NCBI GenBank assembly: GCA_003243865.1
Contig: QHBQ01000184.1
Coordinates: 1-8,147, forward strand
DNA from: Candidatus Chloroheliales bacterium
Lineage (GTDB): Bacteria; Chloroflexota; Chloroflexia; QHBQ01
Direction of reading: 5' to 3'
Length of the DNA: 8,147 nucleotides
The notes under the pieces were generated by a model. That model worked only from the letters and a program-made list of their open reading frames with translations. It was not told the origin of the DNA and searched no databases. The translations under genes and the position numbers were made by a program. Below are positions 1 to 6,800 of the stretch, piece after piece (position 1 is the first letter of the stretch; every line of letters begins with the position of its first letter).

Positions 1-36
1 AGAGAAAGTTACCCTTGTCAGCCACCAGGGGGGGTT

Positions 37-93
37 GGGGGGAGTATGTAGCGTTATGTACTCCCCCTCCCTGCCTCCCCCTTTGGGCAGGGG
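37..93 (-). other. Two adjacent hairpins just downstream of nuoH
   Basis: Positions 1-97 hold no gene. In the minus-strand transcript, a 7-bp stem (CCCTGCC/GGCAGGG arms, 69-75 with 86-92, 10-base loop) comes 5 bases after the nuoH stop. A second, 9-bp stem (GGGGGAGTA/TACTCCCCC arms, 38-46 with 59-67, 12-base loop) follows directly. No U-tract follows, so this does not look like a standard intrinsic terminator. It may act as an mRNA-stabilising or attenuating element between nuoH and the next gene. The minus strand also has four G-runs at 82-63 that could compete by forming a two-layer G-quadruplex. Confidence 0.5.
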
Positions 94-97
94 TTTG

Positions 98-1081
98 TTA
101 GCCCCAAATTACGACGGCGATGGCAGTAACCGCCACATTCAGCACCGCCAGCGGCAGCAGGCGGGTCCAACCGAAGCGCATCAGCTTATCGTAGCGCATG
201 CGTGGCAGGGTGGCCCGCAGCCAGATGAAGACGAACAGGCAAGCGATAACCTTAATCATAAACCAGATGAACGGTGGCAGCAGCGGCCCATTCCAGCCAC
301 CCAGAAACAGGGTAGTGGCAATTGCCGATACGGTAATCATGTTGATGTACTCGGCCATGAAGTACATGGTGAAGCGCAGCCCGCCATACTCGACATGGTA
401 GCCAGCGACCAGCTCCTGCTCCGCCTCCGGCAGGTCGAACGGGGCGCGATTGGTCTCGGCCACGCCCGCGATGAGGTAGATAATCCCGCCGACGAGTTGC
501 GGGATAATGAGCCACACGTACTTGCCCTGCCAGTCAACGATGCTGATGGTGCTGAGGCTGCCCGTGACCATAACCACGCCGAGGATAGCCAGGCCGAGGC
601 TGAGTTCGTAGCTGATCATCTGCGCCGACGAGCGGATGCTGCCCAGCAGCGCGTACTTGTTGCCGCTCGACCAGCCGCCGAGGACGATGCCGTAGACGCC
701 CAATGACGTGACCGACAGGATGTAGAGGATGCCGATGTTCACATCCGCCAGCCAGGGCTGCACCTTGTTGCCAAACAGGTCGAAGGCTGGCCCGACCGGG
801 ATGATGGCGAAGGCCAGGAAGGCGACCGCCGCGCTGATGGCAGGGGCAATCCAGTAGACACCGCGGTTCACCTCGCGCGGCGTTACCTGCTCCTTGAACA
901 GCAGCTTGACCCCATCAGCGATCGGCTGGAACAGCCCGAACGGGCCGACACGGTTCGGCCCCAACCGCCCTTGCAGCCGCGCCACGGCCCGCCGTTCGAA
1001 CCAGGTCATGTAGGCAAAGCCGGTGAGCAGAAACAAGATGATAAGGATGCTCTTGATGATGGCGGCGATAATCGTTTCCAT
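98..1081 (-). CDS. nuoH: NADH-quinone oxidoreductase subunit H (membrane, ND1-type)
   Basis: Integral membrane subunit that anchors the peripheral arm and forms the quinone entry channel and first part of the proton path. The 327 residues (E. coli about 325) show about eight hydrophobic segments (first at ~5-25, last at ~308-326). The diagnostic cytoplasmic loops are intact: ERRAVARLQGRLGPNRVGP (29-47) and QPIADGVKLLFKE (52-64). So are GSIRSSAQMISYEL (147-160) and the quinone-site loop AETNRAPFDLPEAEQELVAG (208-227) followed by EYGGLRFTMYFMAEY (231-245). The C-terminal LPRMRYDKLMRFGWTRLLPL block is also typical. The start ATG (1081) lies inside nuoG, with no strong Shine-Dalgarno visible, so translation is probably coupled to nuoG. 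Downstream partners (nuoI onward) would lie beyond the left edge, past a gene-free, hairpin-forming stretch. Confidence 0.97.
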   Translation of the reverse strand: METIIAAIIKSILIILFLLTGFAYMTWFERRAVARLQGRLGPNRVGPFGLFQPIADGVKLLFKEQVTPREVNRGVYWIAPAISAAVAFLAFAIIPVGPAFDLFGNKVQPWLADVNIGILYILSVTSLGVYGIVLGGWSSGNKYALLGSIRSSAQMISYELSLGLAILGVVMVTGSLSTISIVDWQGKYVWLIIPQLVGGIIYLIAGVAETNRAPFDLPEAEQELVAGYHVEYGGLRFTMYFMAEYINMITVSAIATTLFLGGWNGPLLPPFIWFMIKVIACLFVFIWLRATLPRMRYDKLMRFGWTRLLPLAVLNVAVTAIAVVIWG

Positions 1082-3114
1082 AACAAGCGCACCAATCCGG
1101 CGAGAGTTTCAGCTTCATCGGCAGGTATTTCGCTAGCAAGCGGCGTGAGCGTGGCAGGCGGCAGCGGGCGGCGCAGCCCCTTCGTCCCCAATTTGCCCAG
1201 AGTTAGCCCGCTATAAAGCGGCACGGTCGTGGCAATCTCGGCGAAGACCTGCTCGTAGCTGTCGCTGCTGAAGCGCTGGTTCAGGCAGGCGGCCAGGGCG
1301 ACGATGATGTCGAGGTGCGTTCTGGAGCCGGGCAACGGCTGGATGGCGGGGCGCAACCGCTGCACCCGCCCCTCGGTGCTGGTATATGTACCCGCCGCCT
1401 CGGCAAAGGTGGCGGCGGGCAGTACCACATCGGACCGCTTGGCCGTATCAGTTAGGAAGCTATCCTGCACCACCAGGAACTGGCAGCCAACTGGCACTGC
1501 CGCCTTGGTACCGACGATGTACATCGCCTGCGTGACGCCGCTGGTCTGGCTGTGACCCGCCCATGCCTGCGAATCGCCGTGCGGCACGAAGCGCAGCCGC
1601 GTTGCCTGCAACATCTCGCGCACGCCGACCTCGTTGGTGAAGTGTACCAGTGGGCCGGCCTTCGGCGGCTGCCCGTCGTGGGTAAGCTGGCTGACCAGAT
1701 TACGTAGCGCAGCGATGCCAGCGGTAGGGTTGGCGGCCAGTATGTGTTCATCGTACCAAACCACAACATTCCTGGCGCTGGTTGCCAACTCGTGGCCCGC
1801 CGCTGTTTGCAGTGCTTCATCTATTCGGGATATGTCGAGTTCAATTGCATCAGCAGCGAACTCGTCGAGATCGGTGGCCTCATCGCGCAGCAACAGCAGC
1901 TTGACCCCGCCGCGCAGCGCCTTCTTCACCCGCAGGTCGAAGATAGGCTGGCGCTGGTAGGGGTTTGCGCCGATCAGGATGATCAGGTTCGCGCCGTCCA
2001 GGTCATTAAAGGTGGCGGAGTTCAGTTCGGGATAGTCGGCGGCGAGGGCAAAGTTGCCGTGTGACGCGGTGACGTTGCCGCTGTCCAGCACGGTGCGACA
2101 GAACTTGCCCAGCAAGTAGGCTTCCTCGTTGGTCAAAGTCGGCGCGGCGATGGTGGCAATTGCCGCCGCGCCATGGTTGTGCGCCACCTTCGCTAGCCCC
2201 TGCGCGGCGACGGCCAGCGCCTCGTCCCAACTGGCGGGTTGCAGTTCGCCGTTCTTACGCACCAACGGAGTAGTGAGCCGGTCGGGGCTATTGATGAAGC
2301 TATAGCCGTAGCGCCCGCGATCGCAGAGGAAGCCATCGTCAACATCGTCGTTCTCGCGGCTGCGGAAGCGCACCACCTCGCGGCCCAGCCGCACGTCGGC
2401 CTTGATGTTGCAGCCCACCGGGCAGTGCGGGCAAATCGTGCTGGTGGCGGTCAGTTCCCAGGGGCGGGCGCGGAAGCGGTAGTGTTTGCTGGTTAGTGCG
2501 CCCACCGGGCACATCTCCACCGTGTTGCCGCTGAAGATGCTGTCATAGGGCTGGTCAGGGAAGGTGCCGATCTCCATCTTCACCCCGCGCTCAATCATAA
2601 TCAGCCCCGGCTCCTGCGCGTACTCCTCGCCGAAGCGGACGCAGCGCTGGCAGAGGATGCAGCGTTCGCGGTCAAGCACGATCTCGCGGCCAATGTCCAC
2701 CGCCTTATCTTTGTGCGCCTTCTCCTCGACAAAGCGGCTCTGCCCCCGCCCGTAGGCAACCGCGAAATCCTGCAAGTCACACTCGCCGCCACGATCACAG
2801 ATCGGGCAATCGAGCGGGTGATTGATGAGCAGGAACTCCATGACTCCGGCCCGTGCCTCGCTCACCACTTGATTGCGGCTATGCACTACCATAGCTTCTG
2901 TCACCGGCGTGGTGCAGGCGGTAGTCAGGCGCGGCTGGCCCTCCACCTGCACGATGCAGATGCGGCACGCGCCCAGCGGCTTCATCTTGGGATGGTAGCA
3001 GTAGATCGGAATATCAATCTGCGCCATCTGCGCCGCCCGCCAGATCAGCGTCCCTGCCGGTGCTCTTACTGGCACACCGTCAATTGTCAGGTTCACCAAA
3101 TTGTCCTTGGCCAT
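1006..3114 (-). CDS. nuoG: NADH-quinone oxidoreductase subunit G (iron-sulfur, 75 kDa-type)
   Basis: Carries the iron-sulfur chain that takes electrons from NuoF toward NuoI/NuoB. The 702-residue product starts with a ferredoxin-like [2Fe-2S] domain (Cys39, Cys50, Cys53, Cys67). The His/Cys-ligated [4Fe-4S] set follows (His99, Cys103, Cys106, Cys112; LDCPICDRGGECDLQDFA region). Next is a C-x2-C-x2-C set (Cys152, Cys155, Cys158) with Cys202 (EMCPVGAL). An additional C-x2-C-x3-C set (Cys228, Cys231, Cys235) with Cys264 matches the N7 cluster found only in some bacteria such as E. coli and Thermus. The rest (~280-660) is the degenerate molybdopterin-oxidoreductase-like domain. It is shorter than E. 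coli NuoG (about 908) and nearer the Thermus protein (about 780). ATG at 3114 with GAGAG 8 bases upstream, and its own promoter in the gap before it. The 3' end overlaps nuoH by 76 bases, and the last ~25 residues are low-complexity Ser/Pro/Cys-rich text read out of frame from nuoH. They are probably a non-conserved tail. Confidence 0.97.
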   Translation of the reverse strand: MAKDNLVNLTIDGVPVRAPAGTLIWRAAQMAQIDIPIYCYHPKMKPLGACRICIVQVEGQPRLTTACTTPVTEAMVVHSRNQVVSEARAGVMEFLLINHPLDCPICDRGGECDLQDFAVAYGRGQSRFVEEKAHKDKAVDIGREIVLDRERCILCQRCVRFGEEYAQEPGLIMIERGVKMEIGTFPDQPYDSIFSGNTVEMCPVGALTSKHYRFRARPWELTATSTICPHCPVGCNIKADVRLGREVVRFRSRENDDVDDGFLCDRGRYGYSFINSPDRLTTPLVRKNGELQPASWDEALAVAAQGLAKVAHNHGAAAIATIAAPTLTNEEAYLLGKFCRTVLDSGNVTASHGNFALAADYPELNSATFNDLDGANLIILIGANPYQRQPIFDLRVKKALRGGVKLLLLRDEATDLDEFAADAIELDISRIDEALQTAAGHELATSARNVVVWYDEHILAANPTAGIAALRNLVSQLTHDGQPPKAGPLVHFTNEVGVREMLQATRLRFVPHGDSQAWAGHSQTSGVTQAMYIVGTKAAVPVGCQFLVVQDSFLTDTAKRSDVVLPAATFAEAAGTYTSTEGRVQRLRPAIQPLPGSRTHLDIIVALAACLNQRFSSDSYEQVFAEIATTVPLYSGLTLGKLGTKGLRRPLPPATLTPLASEIPADEAETLAGLVRLLWKRLSPPSSRASLSSCFCSPALPT

Positions 3115-3154
3115 CTTGGTTTCTCTCGTACTTTGGGTCTAACAAGCAGGGATA

Positions 3155-3183
3155 ATTATAACGGATTGTACATGATTTCACAA
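3155..3183 (-). promoter_or_regulatory. Sigma-70-type promoter for nuoG
   Basis: On the minus strand a -35 TTGTGA (3178-3183, 4 of 6 consensus bases) is followed by a 17-base spacer and a perfect TATAAT -10 (3155-3160). Initiation would be expected near 3148, giving a leader of about 34 bases before the nuoG ATG. The whole nuoF-nuoG gap (3115-3216) is AT-rich and is the largest gene-free gap inside the operon part of this window. This suggests that nuoG and nuoH can be transcribed independently of the genes upstream. Confidence 0.7.
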
Positions 3184-3192
3184 GCATACATC

Positions 3193-3212
3193 ATCTTTAA
3201 TCTTTTATCTTT
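3193..3212 (-). repeat. Three tandem heptamers (AAAGATN) upstream of the nuoG promoter
   Basis: AAAGAT occurs three times on the minus strand at an exact 7-base period (3207-3212, 3200-3205, 3193-3198; spacer bases a and t between copies). The array begins 4 bases after the nuoF stop and ends 9 bases upstream of the -35 element. It lies in AT-rich DNA in an otherwise GC-rich operon. It could be a regulator-binding array or an A-rich UP-like element; the regulator is unknown. Confidence 0.55.
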
Positions 3213-3216
3213 AGGC

Positions 3217-4503
3217 TCACCTGAACGGGCAGCCATGCCCCGTCACGTGTGCCTCGTACTCCGCCTGCCAGTATTTGATGCCGCTGACGATGCAGGGGGC
3301 GGCGGAGTCGCCGAGCAGGCAAAAGCTCTTGCCCGCGATGTTGGTAGCGACCGAGGCGACCAGATCTATATCCTCCATGCGCCCCTCGCCGTGTTCAAGC
3401 CGTTCGAGGATTTGCACTAGCCAGTAGGTGCCTTCGCGACAGGGAGTGCATTTGCCGCAGCTTTCCTCGCGGTAGAACTCCGACATCCGCAGCGCCGCGC
3501 CAACCATGCAGGTAGTCTCGTCCATCACGATGATCGCGCTGCTGCCCAGCATCGTACCGGCGGCGGTGCAACTATCGAAATCCAACACCAGGTCGGCCTG
3601 CTCCGCGGGCAGGATCGCCGCCGAGGAGCCGCCAGGGATGAACGCCTTGAGCTGATGCCCAGCGCGAATTCCGCCCGCTAGCTCGACTAGCTGGTTCATG
3701 GTAATGCCGCCGGGGGTATCGTAGTTGCCGGGACGCTCGACATGGCCGCTGATCGAGTAGATCATCGGGCCGGGGGTCTTGGCGGTGCCGAATTGCTTGA
3801 ACCAGTCCGCGCCATAGCGAATAATCGGCGGGATGTGCGCTAGGGTACCGATATTGTTGATCACCGTAGGGCTGGCGTAGAGGCCGGAGACAGCGGGGAA
3901 AGGTGGGCGCAGGCGGGGATAGCCGCGCTTGCCCTCCAGCGACTCCAACAGCGCACTCTCCTCACCGCAGATGTACGCGCCCGCGCCGCGATGTACCACA
4001 ATGTCCACGCCATAGCCGCTGCCCAGGATGTTGTCGCCGATGAAACCCTTAGTTCGCGCCTCCGCAATGGTCTGCTCAAGCACGACCGCGCCACGCTTCA
4101 TCTCGCCGCGAATGTAGATAAATGCCTGAGCGATATTGGTGGCGTAACAGGTAATCAGAATGCCCTCGATGGCCTGGTGCGGGTTCTCCTCGATCAGCTC
4201 GCGGTCATGAAAGGTGCCGGGTTCGCTCTCATCGGCGTTGACGCAGAGGTAGCGCGGTCTGGGGTTGCTGCTCTGCGGCGGCAGGAAGCTCCACTTGCGC
4301 CCAGTGGGGAAGCCCGCGCCACCCCGCCCACGCAGCCCGCTGTCCGATACTATCTTCGCCACCTCAGCGGGCGGCATCTTGAGCGCCAGGCGCAAGCCCT
4401 CGTACCCACCAGCGGCAATGTAGGTGTCAATCGCGCTGATGCCGGGGATGATTTGGTTGCGGAGGATGGCGGGTTGGTAGGTTTGCGTTGCTGGTTGTGT
4501 CAT
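3217..4503 (-). CDS. nuoF: NADH-quinone oxidoreductase subunit F (NADH/FMN-binding, 51 kDa-type)
   Basis: Entry point of complex I: it binds NADH and FMN and passes electrons to the N3 [4Fe-4S] cluster, then to NuoG. The 428 residues are close to the family length (about 440). Motifs in order: the Gly-rich nucleotide loop GLRGRGGAGFPTGRKW (56-71); the FMN-binding NADESEPGTFHDR (89-101); GAGAYICGEESALLESLEG (173-191); and the [4Fe-4S] ligands in ESCGKCTPCREGT (Cys349, Cys352, Cys355) plus Cys395 (SFCLLGD). All catalytic features look intact. The ATG at 4503 has a strong Shine-Dalgarno and overlaps the stop of the upstream nuclease gene, which separates it from its usual neighbour nuoE. It is GC-rich (42/60 G+C in 3901-3960). 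It is followed by a 102-base AT-rich gap with a promoter for nuoG, so nuoF may be near the end of one transcription unit. Confidence 0.98.
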   Translation of the reverse strand: MTQPATQTYQPAILRNQIIPGISAIDTYIAAGGYEGLRLALKMPPAEVAKIVSDSGLRGRGGAGFPTGRKWSFLPPQSSNPRPRYLCVNADESEPGTFHDRELIEENPHQAIEGILITCYATNIAQAFIYIRGEMKRGAVVLEQTIAEARTKGFIGDNILGSGYGVDIVVHRGAGAYICGEESALLESLEGKRGYPRLRPPFPAVSGLYASPTVINNIGTLAHIPPIIRYGADWFKQFGTAKTPGPMIYSISGHVERPGNYDTPGGITMNQLVELAGGIRAGHQLKAFIPGGSSAAILPAEQADLVLDFDSCTAAGTMLGSSAIIVMDETTCMVGAALRMSEFYREESCGKCTPCREGTYWLVQILERLEHGEGRMEDIDLVASVATNIAGKSFCLLGDSAAPCIVSGIKYWQAEYEAHVTGHGCPFR

Positions 4504-6782
4504 TGCCTCTCCAAGCGGATATACACTTCGAACTTAGATGGGTCAAGCCCAAACTCCAGCAACAACTCCTTGATGGCATCGCGGATGGTATTAGCTGAAC
4601 AGTTAGTTTCAACATAAACTCCCCCGATCAGCAAAGGGGATGTCATGCCTGCGCTGCTATAGGCAAACGCCCAATTATTACCTTTGTTAGACCCTCTTGT
4701 GATGCCGAACCGCCTACTCAACGGCAAATTGGCGAATTTGGCCGGTTCAGCATCGAACAGATAGTGGCAGAGCAGGATATAAAGACCCTTCCATGTGCCT
4801 ACCTGCCCAAAATCCTTGCCTGCATAGGAGAAGCTATATGGCTTCTTGCCCGTAAAGTCTTGGTTAAGACCGATGCGTATCAAAGCTGCTGATTCAGCAC
4901 TTTCACCGTCATCTTTATTGAATGGTGAAGCGTTTGCACTATCTATTTTGCTTTCATTCGCGCTCACCATCTCTCCATCCACTTGAGTACCATATTGAAC
5001 AGCAGATGAAGGGATGAGGATGCCACTCACCCCACACCGCTTACGTATCATGGCTATTATTGCTGCCTCGCGTGCCTTACAAAACTCTTCGTATACGATG
5101 TTCAACTCACCAGTTGTTATCTTCTCTGTAGCCATTTGCATCGCTGAGAAAGCATCCGCATCTATAAAGTGAGGGGCTAGCAGAGCTTCAGGGTTGTGTG
5201 ACGGAAAGATATCGGCGCTCTCTATGTACGTGGCTGGAGCTTTGTTTTTAATCTTGTTGTTAGTCTCATCGCTTATCAAAGTCCTATTAGCGACACTGTT
5301 AATGTAATTCCTTCCTGTGACACCTCGCTTCTGAAGGTAATCTTGGGGGAAGATGTGGTGATCCTGTAGCTGTTGCAGGCCGATACTTTCCCCTCGACGC
5401 CAATCACGTGCGCCGTTGAGAGCAAGCAGACAGAACACACCACTATACACTGCGCTGGCATAGCTAGCCGATCCTCGGATTGTATACCCATCTGCGCCTA
5501 TCCGTGCTTGAGCCTCAGCGAAAACGGATGGCTCAGGAGCACTGCCAATCCAATGTGCCAACATTTCAACGTAATCCTTGCGCGATTTGCTTTCTACTGC
5601 ACTTGAGTAGCGCTCAAGAAAGACGTTGCACCAGTACCAACGGCGCAAATCAGCACGGGGCTGGTTGCCTAGCTTTCTCTGATCGATCTCGGCACGTAGT
5701 GCCGCCAGCACAGGAATTAGGCCATAGCCGGGTAGATACTTGTTGTCGAAAACACCAAAGCCATCCTCGCTGTAGTTAGTGATAAGTGCTAGAGCATTCT
5801 CGAAGCCTGTTGCCGCCCGCTGCCAGTCTTGGGCAAAGTCATTTGGATCAAGGTTGATAAGTTCGGCTGGCTTAACTTCCTTACCTCTGAGGAGTGCAAG
5901 GGTACGAAGTATAAGTACACCAAACTTATTTGTATCAGCCTTCCCTTTAGACCACTGGCTAATCAGCTTGTGTTTGCTACAAGTATCTTTCCACAGCTCG
6001 TGCAGGTTGGTACCTGACCGATAAAGACGAGCAGTAAGCAGATCATAAACAGACAGCTCTACGCCAGTGGAGTTGAGTTTCTCAAAAATGGCGCAGACGC
6101 GGCCCATCCCTACAGGGTGATCATCCGAAACACTTGGCAGTTCAACCACAGGCACTTCGAAGTTCAGGAAGTTGTTTATCACGCTGTTCCATTCACCCCT
6201 CCACTCCTCGCGATATGTGGCATAGCCAACCGCATCATTCGCAAGCCAATCCTCCAACCCATCTCTCCATCCGTAGAAAGCAGACAAGGCAAGCAGCTTG
6301 GTTGCTGGCAATATATGTTGTTTATACTGAACTTCAGGACTGTCCAATCCTTCCAACTCATCTGCAGGGCGTTCAAAGACAATGCCATCATCATCAATGT
6401 TCGTTCGGAGTAGGTCTAGGTTCACGAAGAACAAGCGTTGCTGTTTCGAGTCCTTGAGACCGAGCTTTGGAGGGGCTGTTAGGGCATAGAGCAAAGAGGT
6501 TAGCCTCTGCTGCCCATCGAGCACCAACAAATTCGGCTGTGGTTGTTGGTACAAAGGCTTTGCGCCTCGCAAGAACACTGGCGAAAAAGGTGGCTTCTGT
6601 GCGTCGCATCGAAGGAACAACAAAGAACCTACAAAGTAACCGCGCAACATAGAGCGTATAAGATCCGCAACCGCATCGCGAGACCAAACGAAGTCCCTTT
6701 GGAAATTAGGCAGACATACGTTACCGCCGTATGCTTGCTCAACTATGCCAACTATCTTACGCTTGTCGGGTATGATTTCCAT
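4500..6782 (-). CDS. DUF262 + HNH (GmrSD/SspE-like) nuclease, probable phage-defence protein
   Basis: The 760-residue protein has three parts. (1) An N-terminal DUF262 domain, with the signature LPNFQRDFVW (24-33) and VLDGQQRLTSL (87-97). In known relatives (GmrS, SspE, BrxU) this ParB-like fold binds or hydrolyses nucleotides and gates the nuclease. (2) A middle helical region, then an HNH-type nuclease of the DUF1524 kind, with DHHIFP (474-479), NYINSVANRTLISDETN (492-508) and a Lys-rich stretch to KAPATYI (514-520). The His and Asn residues expected for metal binding and catalysis are present. (3) A Ser/Asn-rich linker (~590-630) and a C-terminal domain (~635-760) that I cannot name, containing a GKKPYSFSYAGKDF-like start, a Trp-Lys-Gly-Leu-Tyr helix and YVETNCSANTIRDAIKELL (723-741). 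No signal peptide or membrane segment is seen, so it is expected in the cytoplasm. By family it would cut modified or foreign DNA; the target cannot be predicted. GC content is lower than in flanking genes, suggesting transfer. The frame is intact. It lies inside the nuo operon with an ATGA overlap with nuoF. It has no known role in complex I. Confidence 0.88.
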   Translation of the reverse strand: MEIIPDKRKIVGIVEQAYGGNVCLPNFQRDFVWSRDAVADLIRSMLRGYFVGSLLFLRCDAQKPPFSPVFLRGAKPLYQQPQPNLLVLDGQQRLTSLLYALTAPPKLGLKDSKQQRLFFVNLDLLRTNIDDDGIVFERPADELEGLDSPEVQYKQHILPATKLLALSAFYGWRDGLEDWLANDAVGYATYREEWRGEWNSVINNFLNFEVPVVELPSVSDDHPVGMGRVCAIFEKLNSTGVELSVYDLLTARLYRSGTNLHELWKDTCSKHKLISQWSKGKADTNKFGVLILRTLALLRGKEVKPAELINLDPNDFAQDWQRAATGFENALALITNYSEDGFGVFDNKYLPGYGLIPVLAALRAEIDQRKLGNQPRADLRRWYWCNVFLERYSSAVESKSRKDYVEMLAHWIGSAPEPSVFAEAQARIGADGYTIRGSASYASAVYSGVFCLLALNGARDWRRGESIGLQQLQDHHIFPQDYLQKRGVTGRNYINSVANRTLISDETNNKIKNKAPATYIESADIFPSHNPEALLAPHFIDADAFSAMQMATEKITTGELNIVYEEFCKAREAAIIAMIRKRCGVSGILIPSSAVQYGTQVDGEMVSANESKIDSANASPFNKDDGESAESAALIRIGLNQDFTGKKPYSFSYAGKDFGQVGTWKGLYILLCHYLFDAEPAKFANLPLSRRFGITRGSNKGNNWAFAYSSAGMTSPLLIGGVYVETNCSANTIRDAIKELLLEFGLDPSKFEVYIRLERQ
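4506..4512 (-). promoter_or_regulatory. nuoF ribosome binding site inside the nuclease gene, with ATGA overlap
   Basis: The minus strand reads GGAGAGGCAATGA. GGAGAGG is a strong Shine-Dalgarno that encodes part of the last residues of the nuclease (Leu-Glu-Arg-Gln). The nuclease stop TGA (4500-4502) overlaps the nuoF ATG (4501-4503). Translation of nuoF is therefore expected to be coupled to translation of the nuclease gene. Confidence 0.75.
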
Positions 6783-6792
6783 TTCTATTCAA

Positions 6793-6800
6793 CCTTTCTT
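6793..6800 (-). promoter_or_regulatory. Ribosome binding site of the DUF262-HNH gene
   Basis: The minus strand reads AAGAAAGG, then 10 bases (TTGAATAGAA), then ATG. A TGA lies in frame 9 bases upstream of the ATG, so 6782 is the first possible start in this frame. The purine tract partly overlaps the preceding inverted repeat, so a hairpin there could influence access to it. Confidence 0.5.

Noticed and set aside
4..13. GAAAGTTACC shared between the left edge and the nuoE-nuclease gap (6809-6818)
   Set aside because: A shared 10-mer is expected by chance many times in 8 kb, and nothing around the two copies matches further. Not treated as an insertion footprint.
35..706. Long plus-strand open frame opposite nuoH
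   Set aside because: It is a shadow of nuoH: no recognisable domain, while the minus-strand frame gives a textbook NuoH. The other plus-strand frames opposite nuoG, nuoF, the nuclease gene and nuoE were rejected for the same reason.
1006..3114. NuoG as a formate dehydrogenase or other molybdopterin enzyme
   Set aside because: The N-terminal [2Fe-2S] and His-ligated cluster sets plus the nuoF-nuoG-nuoH order fix it as complex I NuoG. The molybdopterin-like domain is shortened and typical of NuoG.
2713..3420. Plus-strand open frame of 235 residues spanning the nuoF-nuoG gap
   Set aside because: It crosses the nuoG start, the gap and the nuoF end on the opposite strand; no family resemblance and no clear ribosome site. 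The gap is better explained by the nuoG promoter.
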